From Burkholderia sp. (GTDB lineage Bacteria > Pseudomonadota > Gammaproteobacteria > Burkholderiales > Burkholderiaceae): DNA of 19,512 bases. The stretch's first letter is position 1. Each line of letters opens with the position of its first letter. Where the stretch lies: positions 1 to 19,512 of the forward strand of contig JAQGMD010000425.1 in the NCBI GenBank assembly GCA_028292565.1, written 5' to 3'. Positions 6,893-14,372 of this stretch are shown here, one piece after another. The position numbers and the translations under genes are program-made. The notes beneath the pieces were generated by a model. The model had not been told where the DNA came from, ran no database searches, and worked only from the letters and a program-made list of their open reading frames with translations.

Positions 6893-8689
6893 ATGACCTC
6901 TACGTCCCAAGAACGCACCGACTGGCGCGCCGTTTGGCGCTTGATCAAGCCCTACTGGAGCTCGGAGGAAAAGTGGAGGGCGCGCGGATTGCTGGCTACC
7001 GTAATCGCGTTGGCGCTCGGGATGGTCTATCTGAATGTGCTGTTCAACGGATGGAACCGCGACTTTTATAACGCCCTGGAAAACAAGGATTTCACTGAGT
7101 TCAAGGCGCAGTTATGGCGCTTTTCGTATCTTGCCTTCATTTACATCGCGGTCGCTATCTACCGGATTTACCTGACACAGGCGCTCGAAATTCAGTGGCG
7201 AGCGTGGATGACGCGCCAATACATGGATGAGTGGCTGGCCAATCAGGCCTATTATCGTATTGAGCAAACCCGCAGCGCGGACAATCCGGACCAACGGATT
7301 GCGCAGGACCTCGACTTGCTTACGAGGGGCACGCTTACCTTGTCGCTCGGGCTGCTGTCGAGCGTCGTCACCCTGGTATCTTTCATCGGCATTTTATGGT
7401 CAGTGAGCGGACCGCTGTCGTTCATGTTTGGATCGCGGCAATGGACCATATCCGGTTATATGGTGTGGTTCGCCATCGCCTATGCCGGCATAGGTTCGCT
7501 GCTGGTCTGGTGGATCGGCAAATCGCTCGTGCAGCAGAATTTCAACCAGCAGCGCTTTGAGGCCGACTTCCGGTTTGGGTTGATTCGTATTCGCGAAAAC
7601 GCGGAGCCTGTTGCGCTGTACCACGGGGAGTCGCAGGAACGTGCGAACCTGAACGCTCGCTTCGAGCGCATCCGCAAGAATTGGTGGGGCATCATGCGCA
7701 CCACCAAGCGATTAAATGTCGCCGCCACGTTCTATGCACAGTTCGCCATCATCTTCCCCTTTCTGGTCGGTGCGCCGCGTTATTTTTCGGGTGCGATTCC
7801 GCTCGGCGGCCTGATGCAGATCAGCTCCGCATTCGGTCAGGTGCAGGACGCGTTGTCGTGGTTTATCGAAGCCTTTAGCGCAGGCGGCGAAAACTCATTG
7901 CCTGCCTGGAAAGCCAGCGTGAACCGGCTTGCCGGCTTTCACGCGGCGGTGGACGTGGCGCGCAACCAGGTTTCCGGCATCAACGTCGAACGCAACAACG
8001 TGGACGCTATTTTGCTCGACAATCTTGTGCTCGCGCTGCCAAACGGTGAGCCATTGACCGAGCCCCTGTCCGGCGAAATTCATCGCGGGCAGCGCATCCT
8101 TGTGATGGGGCCATCCGGTTGCGGCAAGTCGACGCTGTTCCGCGCAATTGCGGGCATCTGGCCTTACGGTTCGGGCGCCGTCGAAATTCCGCGCGATGCG
8201 CGACTTCTGTTTGTGCCACAAAAAAGCTATCTGCCGCTCGGTACGCTGCGTGTGGCGATTGCCTATCCGGCATCCGGTGCCGCGTATACGGACATGGCGA
8301 TCCGGCACTATCTCGATTTGTGCCGGCTGCCGCACCTGAAGGATATGCTCGACCATTCGGACAACTGGAGTCAGCGCTTTTCGCCTGGCGAGCAGCAACG
8401 GCTGTCGTTCGTGCGCGTATTTCTCGCGCGTCCCGAAATCCTGTTCCTCGACGAGGCGACCAGTGCGCTCGATGCTGAGACCGAAGAATCGCTGTATGAG
8501 TTGATCTTGCGGGAATTGCCGGGCGCCGCGGTCATCAGCATCGCGCACCGCGAAGTTGTTGCAAAATACCATCAGGTCCGCTGGCAATTTGCTCGTGTAA
8601 ATGTCCGCGAGGCAGAAATGGCCGACTTCGCGGATCCTCCGCGCTATACAATCCAGCGATCTCAAATAGTCAAGCTGGCAGAGGCATAA
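6893..8689 (+). CDS. ABC transporter, fused permease/ATPase of the BacA-SbmA/ABCD (YddA-like) type
   Basis: Encodes 598 aa. This is a fused half-transporter that dimerises in the inner membrane. Relatives import or export peptides, vitamin B12-like compounds or very-long-chain acyl groups, so the substrate is uncertain. The N-terminal half holds several hydrophobic helices and the family's characteristic stretch LEIQWRAWMTRQYMDEWL with DNPDQRIAQDL. The C-terminal ATPase has Walker A GPSGCGKST (about 406-414), signature FSPGEQQRLSF (about 496), Walker B ILFLDEATSALD (about 515) and an SIAHR switch His (about 549). The signature departs from LSGGQ and also slightly from the LSLGEQQR usual in this group. 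The ribosome-binding site before ATG 6893 is weak. The DUF3047 gene follows 63 nt downstream and may be co-transcribed. Confidence 0.88.
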   Translation: MTSTSQERTDWRAVWRLIKPYWSSEEKWRARGLLATVIALALGMVYLNVLFNGWNRDFYNALENKDFTEFKAQLWRFSYLAFIYIAVAIYRIYLTQALEIQWRAWMTRQYMDEWLANQAYYRIEQTRSADNPDQRIAQDLDLLTRGTLTLSLGLLSSVVTLVSFIGILWSVSGPLSFMFGSRQWTISGYMVWFAIAYAGIGSLLVWWIGKSLVQQNFNQQRFEADFRFGLIRIRENAEPVALYHGESQERANLNARFERIRKNWWGIMRTTKRLNVAATFYAQFAIIFPFLVGAPRYFSGAIPLGGLMQISSAFGQVQDALSWFIEAFSAGGENSLPAWKASVNRLAGFHAAVDVARNQVSGINVERNNVDAILLDNLVLALPNGEPLTEPLSGEIHRGQRILVMGPSGCGKSTLFRAIAGIWPYGSGAVEIPRDARLLFVPQKSYLPLGTLRVAIAYPASGAAYTDMAIRHYLDLCRLPHLKDMLDHSDNWSQRFSPGEQQRLSFVRVFLARPEILFLDEATSALDAETEESLYELILRELPGAAVISIAHREVVAKYHQVRWQFARVNVREAEMADFADPPRYTIQRSQIVKLAEA

Positions 8690-8752
8690 GCGATGGGTAG
8701 CAGCGCTGCCTTCACAGCCGGCATTGCCGCCGGACGGTGTTTTTATAACAAT

Positions 8753-9520
8753 ATGAATAAACTGGTTGTTTCATTGGCGATGCTGGCCGCCCTCGCCGGG
8801 TGCGCGCATCGTTCGGGGGAGAAGGCGCACGACCCGAGCGCCAAACAGGCGCGGCTGGACTCAAAACTCGCTGTTTTTTCCTCCTATCCGCCCGGCGGTT
8901 TGCCTATCGAATGGGAGCCGATGATCATCTTGCGGACCAAGAAGCTGACCGACTATCAACTCGTTACAGACCGGGGGCGATCGGTGCTGCATGCCAAATC
9001 GTCGAGCGCCGCATCAGGGCTGATACACCATGTGAACGTCGATCCGCTAAAGAACCCGTGGCTCAACTGGAAGTGGAAAGTCGACAAGCTGATCAAGACC
9101 GCCGACAACACCCAGCGCGCCACCGAAGACTCGGCGGTGCGCATAGTCCTCGGGTTTGACGGCGACAAGGACGCGTTGCCGTTCACAGACCAGATCATGT
9201 TTGAAACCGCAAAGGTATTGACCGGCCGTGATGTCCCCTACGCGACGCTGATATACATCTGGGAAAACAAGGCGCCGGTCGGAACCGTCATCCCCAATAG
9301 CCGCAGCGGACGGATTCAGAAGCTGGTCGTGTCCAGCGGGCCGGAGGGGACCGGGCAATGGCGCGAGTTCACGCGCAATATCGTCGAGGACTACGAGCAG
9401 GCGTTCGGCGAGAAACCGGGCAGGCTGATCGGGGTCGGGGTCCTGACCGATACCGATAACACCGGGGAAACAGTGGAAGCCTGGTATGGTGATATTCGCC
9501 TGCTGCGCGAGCGGCGCTGA
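8753..9520 (+). CDS. DUF3047 domain lipoprotein
   Basis: Encodes 255 aa. The function is unknown. The N-terminus MNKLVVSLAMLAALAGC is a lipoprotein signal with lipobox LAGC and Cys17 as the lipidated residue. The remainder matches the DUF3047 pattern: SSYPPGGLPIEWEP near the start, NPWLNWKWKVDKL, a VRIVLGFDGDKD core, YATLIYIWENK, and VGVLTDTDNTGETVEAWYGDI near the end. ATG 8753 is preferred over an in-frame ATG at 8693 because only the shorter form starts with the signal peptide; the ribosome-binding site is weak for both. It lies 63 nt after the ABC transporter, and its stop is only 2 bp from the convergent amidohydrolase stop. The beta-rich composition suggests a periplasmic binding or scaffold role, which is inference. 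Confidence 0.78.
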   Translation: MNKLVVSLAMLAALAGCAHRSGEKAHDPSAKQARLDSKLAVFSSYPPGGLPIEWEPMIILRTKKLTDYQLVTDRGRSVLHAKSSSAASGLIHHVNVDPLKNPWLNWKWKVDKLIKTADNTQRATEDSAVRIVLGFDGDKDALPFTDQIMFETAKVLTGRDVPYATLIYIWENKAPVGTVIPNSRSGRIQKLVVSSGPEGTGQWREFTRNIVEDYEQAFGEKPGRLIGVGVLTDTDNTGETVEAWYGDIRLLRERR

Positions 9521-9522
9521 TC

Positions 9523-10716
9523 TTATTCCCTAAGCAGATACGTTTCAGCCAACCGCACCCAGTAGGTCGCCCCAATCGGTAACAGATCATCATTGAAGTC
9601 ATAGCTTGGGTTGTGCAAATTGCACGGCCCCAGTCCGTGCCCCGTGTCGCGGTGCATGCCATCGCCATTCCCAATGAAGACGTAGCATCCCGGTTTCTCC
9701 TGCAGCATGAATGCGAAGTCTTCCGCGCCCATCGTCGGTTCGACCGCGACATCGACATTTTGCGCTCCGACTACGGCCTGCAACACCTGGACTGCGAACG
9801 CCGTCTCTTTCACGTGATTGATCAGCGGCGGGTAATTCCGTTTGAATCGGAAATCGACTTGCGCATCGAACGCTGCGGCGGTGTGTTCCGCAATAGCGTG
9901 CATGCGTCGCTCGATCAGGTCGAGTACGTCGGTTGTGAAGGTGCGAACTGTGCCAATCAGGGTGGCTTCATCCGGGATGACGTTGGTCGCGCTGCCGGCA
10001 TGAATCTGAGTGATCGATAGTGCCGCTGTATCGATCGGATTCTTGTTCCTGGTGACAATGGTTTGCCAGCCCTGTGCAATCTGGATCGCCACCATGATCG
10101 GATCTATGCCTTTATGCGGCTGTGCGGCATGGGCGCCTTTCCCTTTCACGATCACTTCAAATTCGTTGGACGACGCCATCATGGGCCCCGGCCTCACGCC
10201 GAACGTGCCGACCGCAATGCCTGGCCAATTGTGCATGCCGAAGACGGCGTCCATCGGGCATCTGGTGAACAGGCCGTCATCCATCATGCGCTTGGCGCCA
10301 CCGCCGCCTTCTTCCGCCGGCTGGAAAATCACGTACACGGTGCCGTCAAAATTACGATGCTGCGACAGGTAGTGCGCCGCCCCCAGCAGCATGCCCATAT
10401 GGCCATCGTGACCGCAGGCGTGCATCTTGCCGTCGTGCCGGGATGCATGGGGAAAGCGGTTGATCTCCTGTACCGGCAACGCATCCATGTCAGCGCGCAG
10501 TCCGACAGCGCGCTTGCTGTCGCCGTTTTTGATGACGCCGACGACGCCGGTACCTCCCATCCCGCGCATGACTGGAATACCCCACTCGGCAAGCTTCCCT
10601 GCAATTACGTCGGAAGTGCGGCGCTCTTCAAAGCAGAGTTCGGGGTGAGCATGGATGTCGCGGCGAATTTGCCGGAGTTCCGAATGGAATTGGATGATAG
10701 GGTCGATTAGTTTCAT
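9523..10716 (-). CDS. M20 family amidohydrolase (hippurate hydrolase / N-acyl amino acid hydrolase type)
   Basis: Encodes 397 aa. M20D enzymes hydrolyse N-acylated amino acids such as hippurate in the cytoplasm using a metal centre. Motifs in order: IHAHPELCFEE, GLRADMDALPV, the metal site HACGHDGHMG (Cys and His ligands), QPAEEGGGGAKRM with the catalytic Glu, FGMHNWPG, the dimerisation-domain GKGAHAAQPHKGIDPI, TMGAEDFAFML, and a final LHNPSYDFND metal His. The start is ATG 10716 (MKLIDPI), because GGAG lies 6 nt before it. The upstream GTG at 10728 would overlap that ribosome-binding site. It is monocistronic, convergent with the DUF3047 gene and divergent from the molybdoenzyme. hipO or an IAA-amino-acid hydrolase is possible; the substrate is not resolvable. 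Confidence 0.92.
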   Translation of the reverse strand: MKLIDPIIQFHSELRQIRRDIHAHPELCFEERRTSDVIAGKLAEWGIPVMRGMGGTGVVGVIKNGDSKRAVGLRADMDALPVQEINRFPHASRHDGKMHACGHDGHMGMLLGAAHYLSQHRNFDGTVYVIFQPAEEGGGGAKRMMDDGLFTRCPMDAVFGMHNWPGIAVGTFGVRPGPMMASSNEFEVIVKGKGAHAAQPHKGIDPIMVAIQIAQGWQTIVTRNKNPIDTAALSITQIHAGSATNVIPDEATLIGTVRTFTTDVLDLIERRMHAIAEHTAAAFDAQVDFRFKRNYPPLINHVKETAFAVQVLQAVVGAQNVDVAVEPTMGAEDFAFMLQEKPGCYVFIGNGDGMHRDTGHGLGPCNLHNPSYDFNDDLLPIGATYWVRLAETYLLRE

Positions 10717-10880
10717 ATTCTGCTCCACAACTTTTGGAGGCTCTCTATGTTGCGCTGTGCCATGGTTATTGGGCCAAGTCTATCTTACGCCAGTTTCCCT
10801 AAGGGCCATTGTAGAAGCTATGTCAAACTAAAGTGACCCGAGATTGACGCAGATTTTGTTGTCGGCATTCTGGCGGATGA

Positions 10881-10895
10881 TTTACAGTACGTAAA
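10881..10895. promoter_or_regulatory. Operator-like inverted repeat before the molybdoenzyme gene
   Basis: TTTAC (10881-10885) and GTAAA (10891-10895) form a perfect inverted repeat around AGTAC, ending 35 bp before ATG 10931. A possible -35 TTGACG occurs upstream at about 10837, but the matching -10 is poor. The 214-bp gap between the divergent genes otherwise contains a consensus-like TTGACA on the minus strand (plus 10821-10826) without a convincing -10. Confidence 0.35.
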
Positions 10896-10930
10896 AGTAC
10901 CTTTCAACCGATCGATTTTGGGGCTGCATC

Positions 10931-13021
10931 ATGACGACTTCCATAGTCCGCGCCACCTGTCCGCACGATTGTCCCGACACCTGTGCGCTGCTGGTAACCG
11001 TACAGGACGGAGTCGCTACCGAAGTCCGCGGCGACCCGGATCATCCGACTACCGCCGGCGTGCTATGCACCAAGGTGTCGCGGTATACCGAACGCACCTA
11101 TCACAAGGAGCGTCTGCTGCATCCGATGAAGCGGGTCGGCAAAAAGGGCGAAGGGAAGTTTGTCCGCATCAGTTGGGACGAAGCGCTCGATCTCATTTCG
11201 GGTCGTCTGAAGGCGATCGCCGCGCGCGACCCGCAATCGATTCTGCCGTACAGCTATGCCGGTACCATGGGCCTGGTGCAGGGCGAATCGATGGCGGCGC
11301 GCTTTTTCCACAAACTCGGAGCCTCTTTCCTTGATCGTACCATTTGCGCAAAGGCCGGCGGCGTCGGATACAGCTACACGATCGGCGCGCGTATCGGCAC
11401 CGACCTGGAGCAATTCCAGAACGCCCGGCTGATCCTGATCTGGGGCGGCAATCCGATCGCCTCCAACCTGCATTTCTGGATGCGGGCTCAAGAGGCGAAG
11501 CGTCGCGGGGCGAAACTGATCGCCATTGATCCGTATCGCTCGCTCACTGCGGAAAAATGTCATCAGCATATCGCGCTCATGCCGGGCACCGACGCCGCGC
11601 TCGCGCTTGGCATGATGCATGTGCTGATTGCAGAAGACTTGCTGGACGAAGACTATATCGCTCGATATACGGTCGGATTCGAGCAATTGAAGGAGCGGGT
11701 CGGTGAGTGGACTGCGCAGCGTACGGCCGACATTTGCGGCATCAGTGTCGAAGAAGTGGAACAACTTGCGCGTGAATACGGCGCAGCTGCACAGCGTGGC
11801 GAACCGGTGGCGATTCGCGTCAATTACGGATTACAGCGCGTACGTGGAGGCGGCACGTCAGTTCGCAATATAGCCTGTCTGCCGGCCCTGGTGGGCGCAT
11901 GGCGTCATGCTGGTGGCGGCATTCAACTATCGTCCTCTGATACTTTTCCAAAGAATACCGGAGCCCTGCAGCGTCCCGACCTTCTGCCGCCGGGACCGCT
12001 GCCGCGCACCATCAACATGAGCACCATCGGCGACGACCTGCTGCGAGAACCGTCGGCGGAATTTGGCCCCCGGATTGAAGCGCTGATCGTCTACAACTCC
12101 AACCCTGTCGCGGTCGCCCCGGAATCTGCAAAAGTGGCGCAGGGTTTTGCGCGTGAAGACCTGTTCACGGTAGTGCTCGAGCATTTCCAAACCGACACCG
12201 CCGACTACGCCGATGTGCTGTTGCCCGCAACGACGCAGCTCGAGCATGTGGACATCCATGCAACCTATGGCCATTTGTACATGATGGCGAACAATGCAGC
12301 GATTGCACCGCTCGGTGAAGCCAGGCCGAACACCGAAATATTTCGGCTGCTTGCGGCACGAATGGGTTTTGACGATGCATGCTTCAAGGAGAGCGACGAC
12401 CAGATCGCAGCGCAGGCATTCAATAAAAACAACGCGCACGCCGTTCACTTCGACTGGGACTCGCTGAAGCAAAAAGGTTGGCAAAAACTGAATGCACCCG
12501 ACGCGCCGTTTGCCTATGGTGGCTTCCCTACGCCCTCAGGGAAGTGTGAGTTCTACAGTGAGCAGATGGAGGCGGATGGCTTCGATCCCCTGCCAACCTA
12601 CATCGCGCCTTACGAATCATTGGCGACTAATCAAGAGTTGGGAAAACGATATCCGCTCGCGATGATTTCTCCTCCCGCCCGGAACTTCCTCAACTCATCG
12701 TTCGTCAATGTGCAGAGCCTTCGAAATACCGAAGGCGAACCGCATCTTGACATTCATCCTATTGACGCTGCGAACCGCGGCATCGAGAATGGTGAGCAGG
12801 TGAGGATTTATAACGGACGTGGATCATTTGTCGCGAAAGCACGCGTGACTGATCGAGCGCGACAGGGACTGGTTGTCGGTTTGTCCATCTGGTGGAAGAA
12901 GTTCGCAGCGGATGGCAAGAACGCCAACGAAGTCACGAGTCAGCGCCTTACCGATATGGGAAATGCTCCAACCTTTTATGACGTGCTTGTCCAAGTAGAG
13001 AAGGTGCAAATCAGGACATGA
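10931..13021 (+). CDS. Molybdopterin-dependent oxidoreductase with N-terminal [4Fe-4S] site (uncharacterised MopB group)
   Basis: Encodes 696 aa. It belongs to the DMSO reductase/formate dehydrogenase superfamily, which binds bis-MGD molybdenum or tungsten and transfers electrons through an iron-sulfur cluster. The cluster motif is C10-x3-C14-x3-C18-x27-C46. Molybdopterin-binding landmarks include LILIWGGNPIASN, LIAIDPYRSLTA, YNSNPVAVAP and DYADVLLPATTQLEH, with a C-terminal dinucleotide-binding domain around LDIHPIDAANRGIENGEQVRIYN. No Tat signal is present, so it is cytoplasmic. The region equivalent to the Sec/Cys metal ligand of formate dehydrogenase reads TICAKAGG (Cys139, Gly at the aligned ligand site by eye), so the metal ligand is unclear. 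Reaction and electron partner are unknown. The next gene overlaps its stop by ATGA. Confidence 0.88.
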   Translation: MTTSIVRATCPHDCPDTCALLVTVQDGVATEVRGDPDHPTTAGVLCTKVSRYTERTYHKERLLHPMKRVGKKGEGKFVRISWDEALDLISGRLKAIAARDPQSILPYSYAGTMGLVQGESMAARFFHKLGASFLDRTICAKAGGVGYSYTIGARIGTDLEQFQNARLILIWGGNPIASNLHFWMRAQEAKRRGAKLIAIDPYRSLTAEKCHQHIALMPGTDAALALGMMHVLIAEDLLDEDYIARYTVGFEQLKERVGEWTAQRTADICGISVEEVEQLAREYGAAAQRGEPVAIRVNYGLQRVRGGGTSVRNIACLPALVGAWRHAGGGIQLSSSDTFPKNTGALQRPDLLPPGPLPRTINMSTIGDDLLREPSAEFGPRIEALIVYNSNPVAVAPESAKVAQGFAREDLFTVVLEHFQTDTADYADVLLPATTQLEHVDIHATYGHLYMMANNAAIAPLGEARPNTEIFRLLAARMGFDDACFKESDDQIAAQAFNKNNAHAVHFDWDSLKQKGWQKLNAPDAPFAYGGFPTPSGKCEFYSEQMEADGFDPLPTYIAPYESLATNQELGKRYPLAMISPPARNFLNSSFVNVQSLRNTEGEPHLDIHPIDAANRGIENGEQVRIYNGRGSFVAKARVTDRARQGLVVGLSIWWKKFAADGKNANEVTSQRLTDMGNAPTFYDVLVQVEKVQIRT

Positions 13022-14109
13022 AAAAGAAGTGGCGCATTGTTGCATTCTGCAGCGCGATCGCCTTGATAGGCGGTTGCTCCCAACTAGGGTACTTCGTACA
13101 AGCGGCGCACGGGCAGTTCACTCTGCTTTCCGAAGCGAAACCGATCGACGACTGGTTGGCCGATCCTGCGGTCGGCGACAAGCTGAAGGGCAAGCTGACC
13201 AAGGTCAGGGAAATCCGGCGCTTCGCCGCGCGCGAACTTGGATTGCCTGACAACGGTACATTCACCACCTATGCCGACCTGAAGCGTCCGTTCGTGATGT
13301 GGAACGTGGTGGCGACGCCGGAGCTGTCGCTGGAACCGATGCAGTGGTGCTTCCCGGTTGCCGGTTGTGTCAACTACCGCGGCTACTACAGCAAGGAAGA
13401 AGCGCAGGCCTATGCTGCGCAATTGCGCCGTGAGCATTTCGACGTTCAGGTGGGAGGAGTGCCCGCTTACTCGACGCTCGGTTATTTCAACGATCCGGTG
13501 CTGTCGACTTTCATTCAATACCCTGAAGGCGAACTCGCGCGCCTCGTATTCCATGAGTTGGCACATCAAGTCGCCTATGCGCCTGGCGATTCGCGCTTCA
13601 ACGAATCGTTCGCCGTCGCGGTCGAAGAAGCGGGCATCGAGCGCTGGATGTCGAAGCATGGCGATGAAAAGATGCGCAAGGCTTACACCGAATACGAAGG
13701 TCGCAAGCAAGATTTCCTCGCGCTGTTGCTGAAGACCCGCAAGGCGCTGGAGGCGAACTACGAGCGGGACGCCAACGACAGTGAGAAGAGAAAGCAGAAG
13801 GAACTGATATTCCAGGATCTGCAGGCCGAGTACCAGATTCTGAAAGCCTCCTGGGGTGGGTATAGCGGCTACGATCGCTGGTTCGCTGAGCCGCTATCGA
13901 ACGCGCATCTTTCAGCGATTGCGACATACCATGATTTCGTACCGGGATTTCGCGCGCTGCTGCTGCAAGAAAAAAGCTTTGGCCAGTTTTATGGAGCGGT
14001 GCGAAAGCTTGCATCGCTCGACAAGTCGGAGCGGCGGTTGCGCCTGACCAAAATTGCACATTCAGATCCGGTCGCGGGAAGTGAGACATCGGCGACCGTA
14101 ACGCGCTGA
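13018..14109 (+). CDS. Putative zinc aminopeptidase lipoprotein (COG4324 / Aminopep family)
   Basis: Encodes 363 aa. The N-terminus is a lipoprotein signal with lipobox LIGGC (Cys20), so the protein is membrane-anchored and faces the periplasm. The predicted metallopeptidase site is FHELAHQ (HELAH, 179-183) followed by NESFAVAVEE with Glu196, a spacing of gluzincin type (HExxH-x12-E). Other family landmarks are GYFNDPVLSTFI before the HExxH and NAHLSAIATYHDFVPGF near the C-terminus. The start is fixed by the 4-bp ATGA overlap with the molybdoenzyme stop, implying translational coupling. The family is called a putative aminopeptidase from its motif; activity has not been assigned from this sequence. 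A strong terminator follows 26 nt downstream. Confidence 0.85.
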   Translation: MKKKWRIVAFCSAIALIGGCSQLGYFVQAAHGQFTLLSEAKPIDDWLADPAVGDKLKGKLTKVREIRRFAARELGLPDNGTFTTYADLKRPFVMWNVVATPELSLEPMQWCFPVAGCVNYRGYYSKEEAQAYAAQLRREHFDVQVGGVPAYSTLGYFNDPVLSTFIQYPEGELARLVFHELAHQVAYAPGDSRFNESFAVAVEEAGIERWMSKHGDEKMRKAYTEYEGRKQDFLALLLKTRKALEANYERDANDSEKRKQKELIFQDLQAEYQILKASWGGYSGYDRWFAEPLSNAHLSAIATYHDFVPGFRALLLQEKSFGQFYGAVRKLASLDKSERRLRLTKIAHSDPVAGSETSATVTR

Positions 14110-14135
14110 AGCTTGCGCGATTTACCAGTCCTTTC

Positions 14136-14163
14136 AAAAGCAGGCCTTCGCGCCTGCTTTTTT
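14136..14163 (+). terminator. Intrinsic terminator after the molybdoenzyme/aminopeptidase unit
   Basis: AAAAGCAGGC (14136-14145) pairs perfectly with GCCTGCTTTT (14152-14161) around a 6-nt CTTCGC loop, followed by a T-run ending at 14163. This is a textbook rho-independent terminator 26 nt after the stop codon. The A-run on the left arm could let it work on the minus strand, but no minus-strand gene ends here. Confidence 0.9.
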
Positions 14164-14240
14164 CATTTCGATCCGCCGTGGAGGGCAAGTGCGATGTTGC
14201 ATTGCAATATGCACTGCCATTCAGAGTTTCCCCGGATATA

Positions 14241-14314
14241 GTGCAAACTACTTGCACGGGAACGCTGCGCCCGATAGCATCTGGAGTTGAAAAAAAAGAA
14301 TCGACCGTTCGATT
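14241..14314. promoter_or_regulatory. Two operator-like palindromes upstream of fadD
   Basis: The first is GTGCAA (14241-14246) / TTGCAC (14252-14257) with a 5-bp spacer. The second is AATCGA (14299-14304) / TCGATT (14309-14314) with a 4-bp spacer. Both are perfect, and they end 115 and 58 bp before the fadD start. fadD genes are often repressed by TetR- or GntR-type fatty-acid regulators that bind such palindromes, so an operator role is plausible. The regulator is not identifiable here. Confidence 0.45.
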
Positions 14315-14372
14315 TTCGGTGCCGGACGATCGGAATAATCCATAACAATCAAACAGAAACATGAGGAAGACG

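Noticed and set aside
7895..8665. 256-codon minus-strand frame opposite the ABC transporter ATPase
   Set aside because: It lies exactly antisense to the Walker and signature motifs, with no ribosome-binding site or recognisable domain.
8718..8745. CCGGC/GCCGG stem and T-run between the ABC transporter and DUF3047 genes
   Set aside because: The stem is 5 bp and the T-run is offset by several bases. It could be a weak attenuator but is not good enough to call.
10821..10826. Perfect TTGACA on the minus strand upstream of the M20 amidohydrolase
   Set aside because: No acceptable -10 lies 16-18 bp downstream (the best is CTTAGG), so I do not call a promoter.
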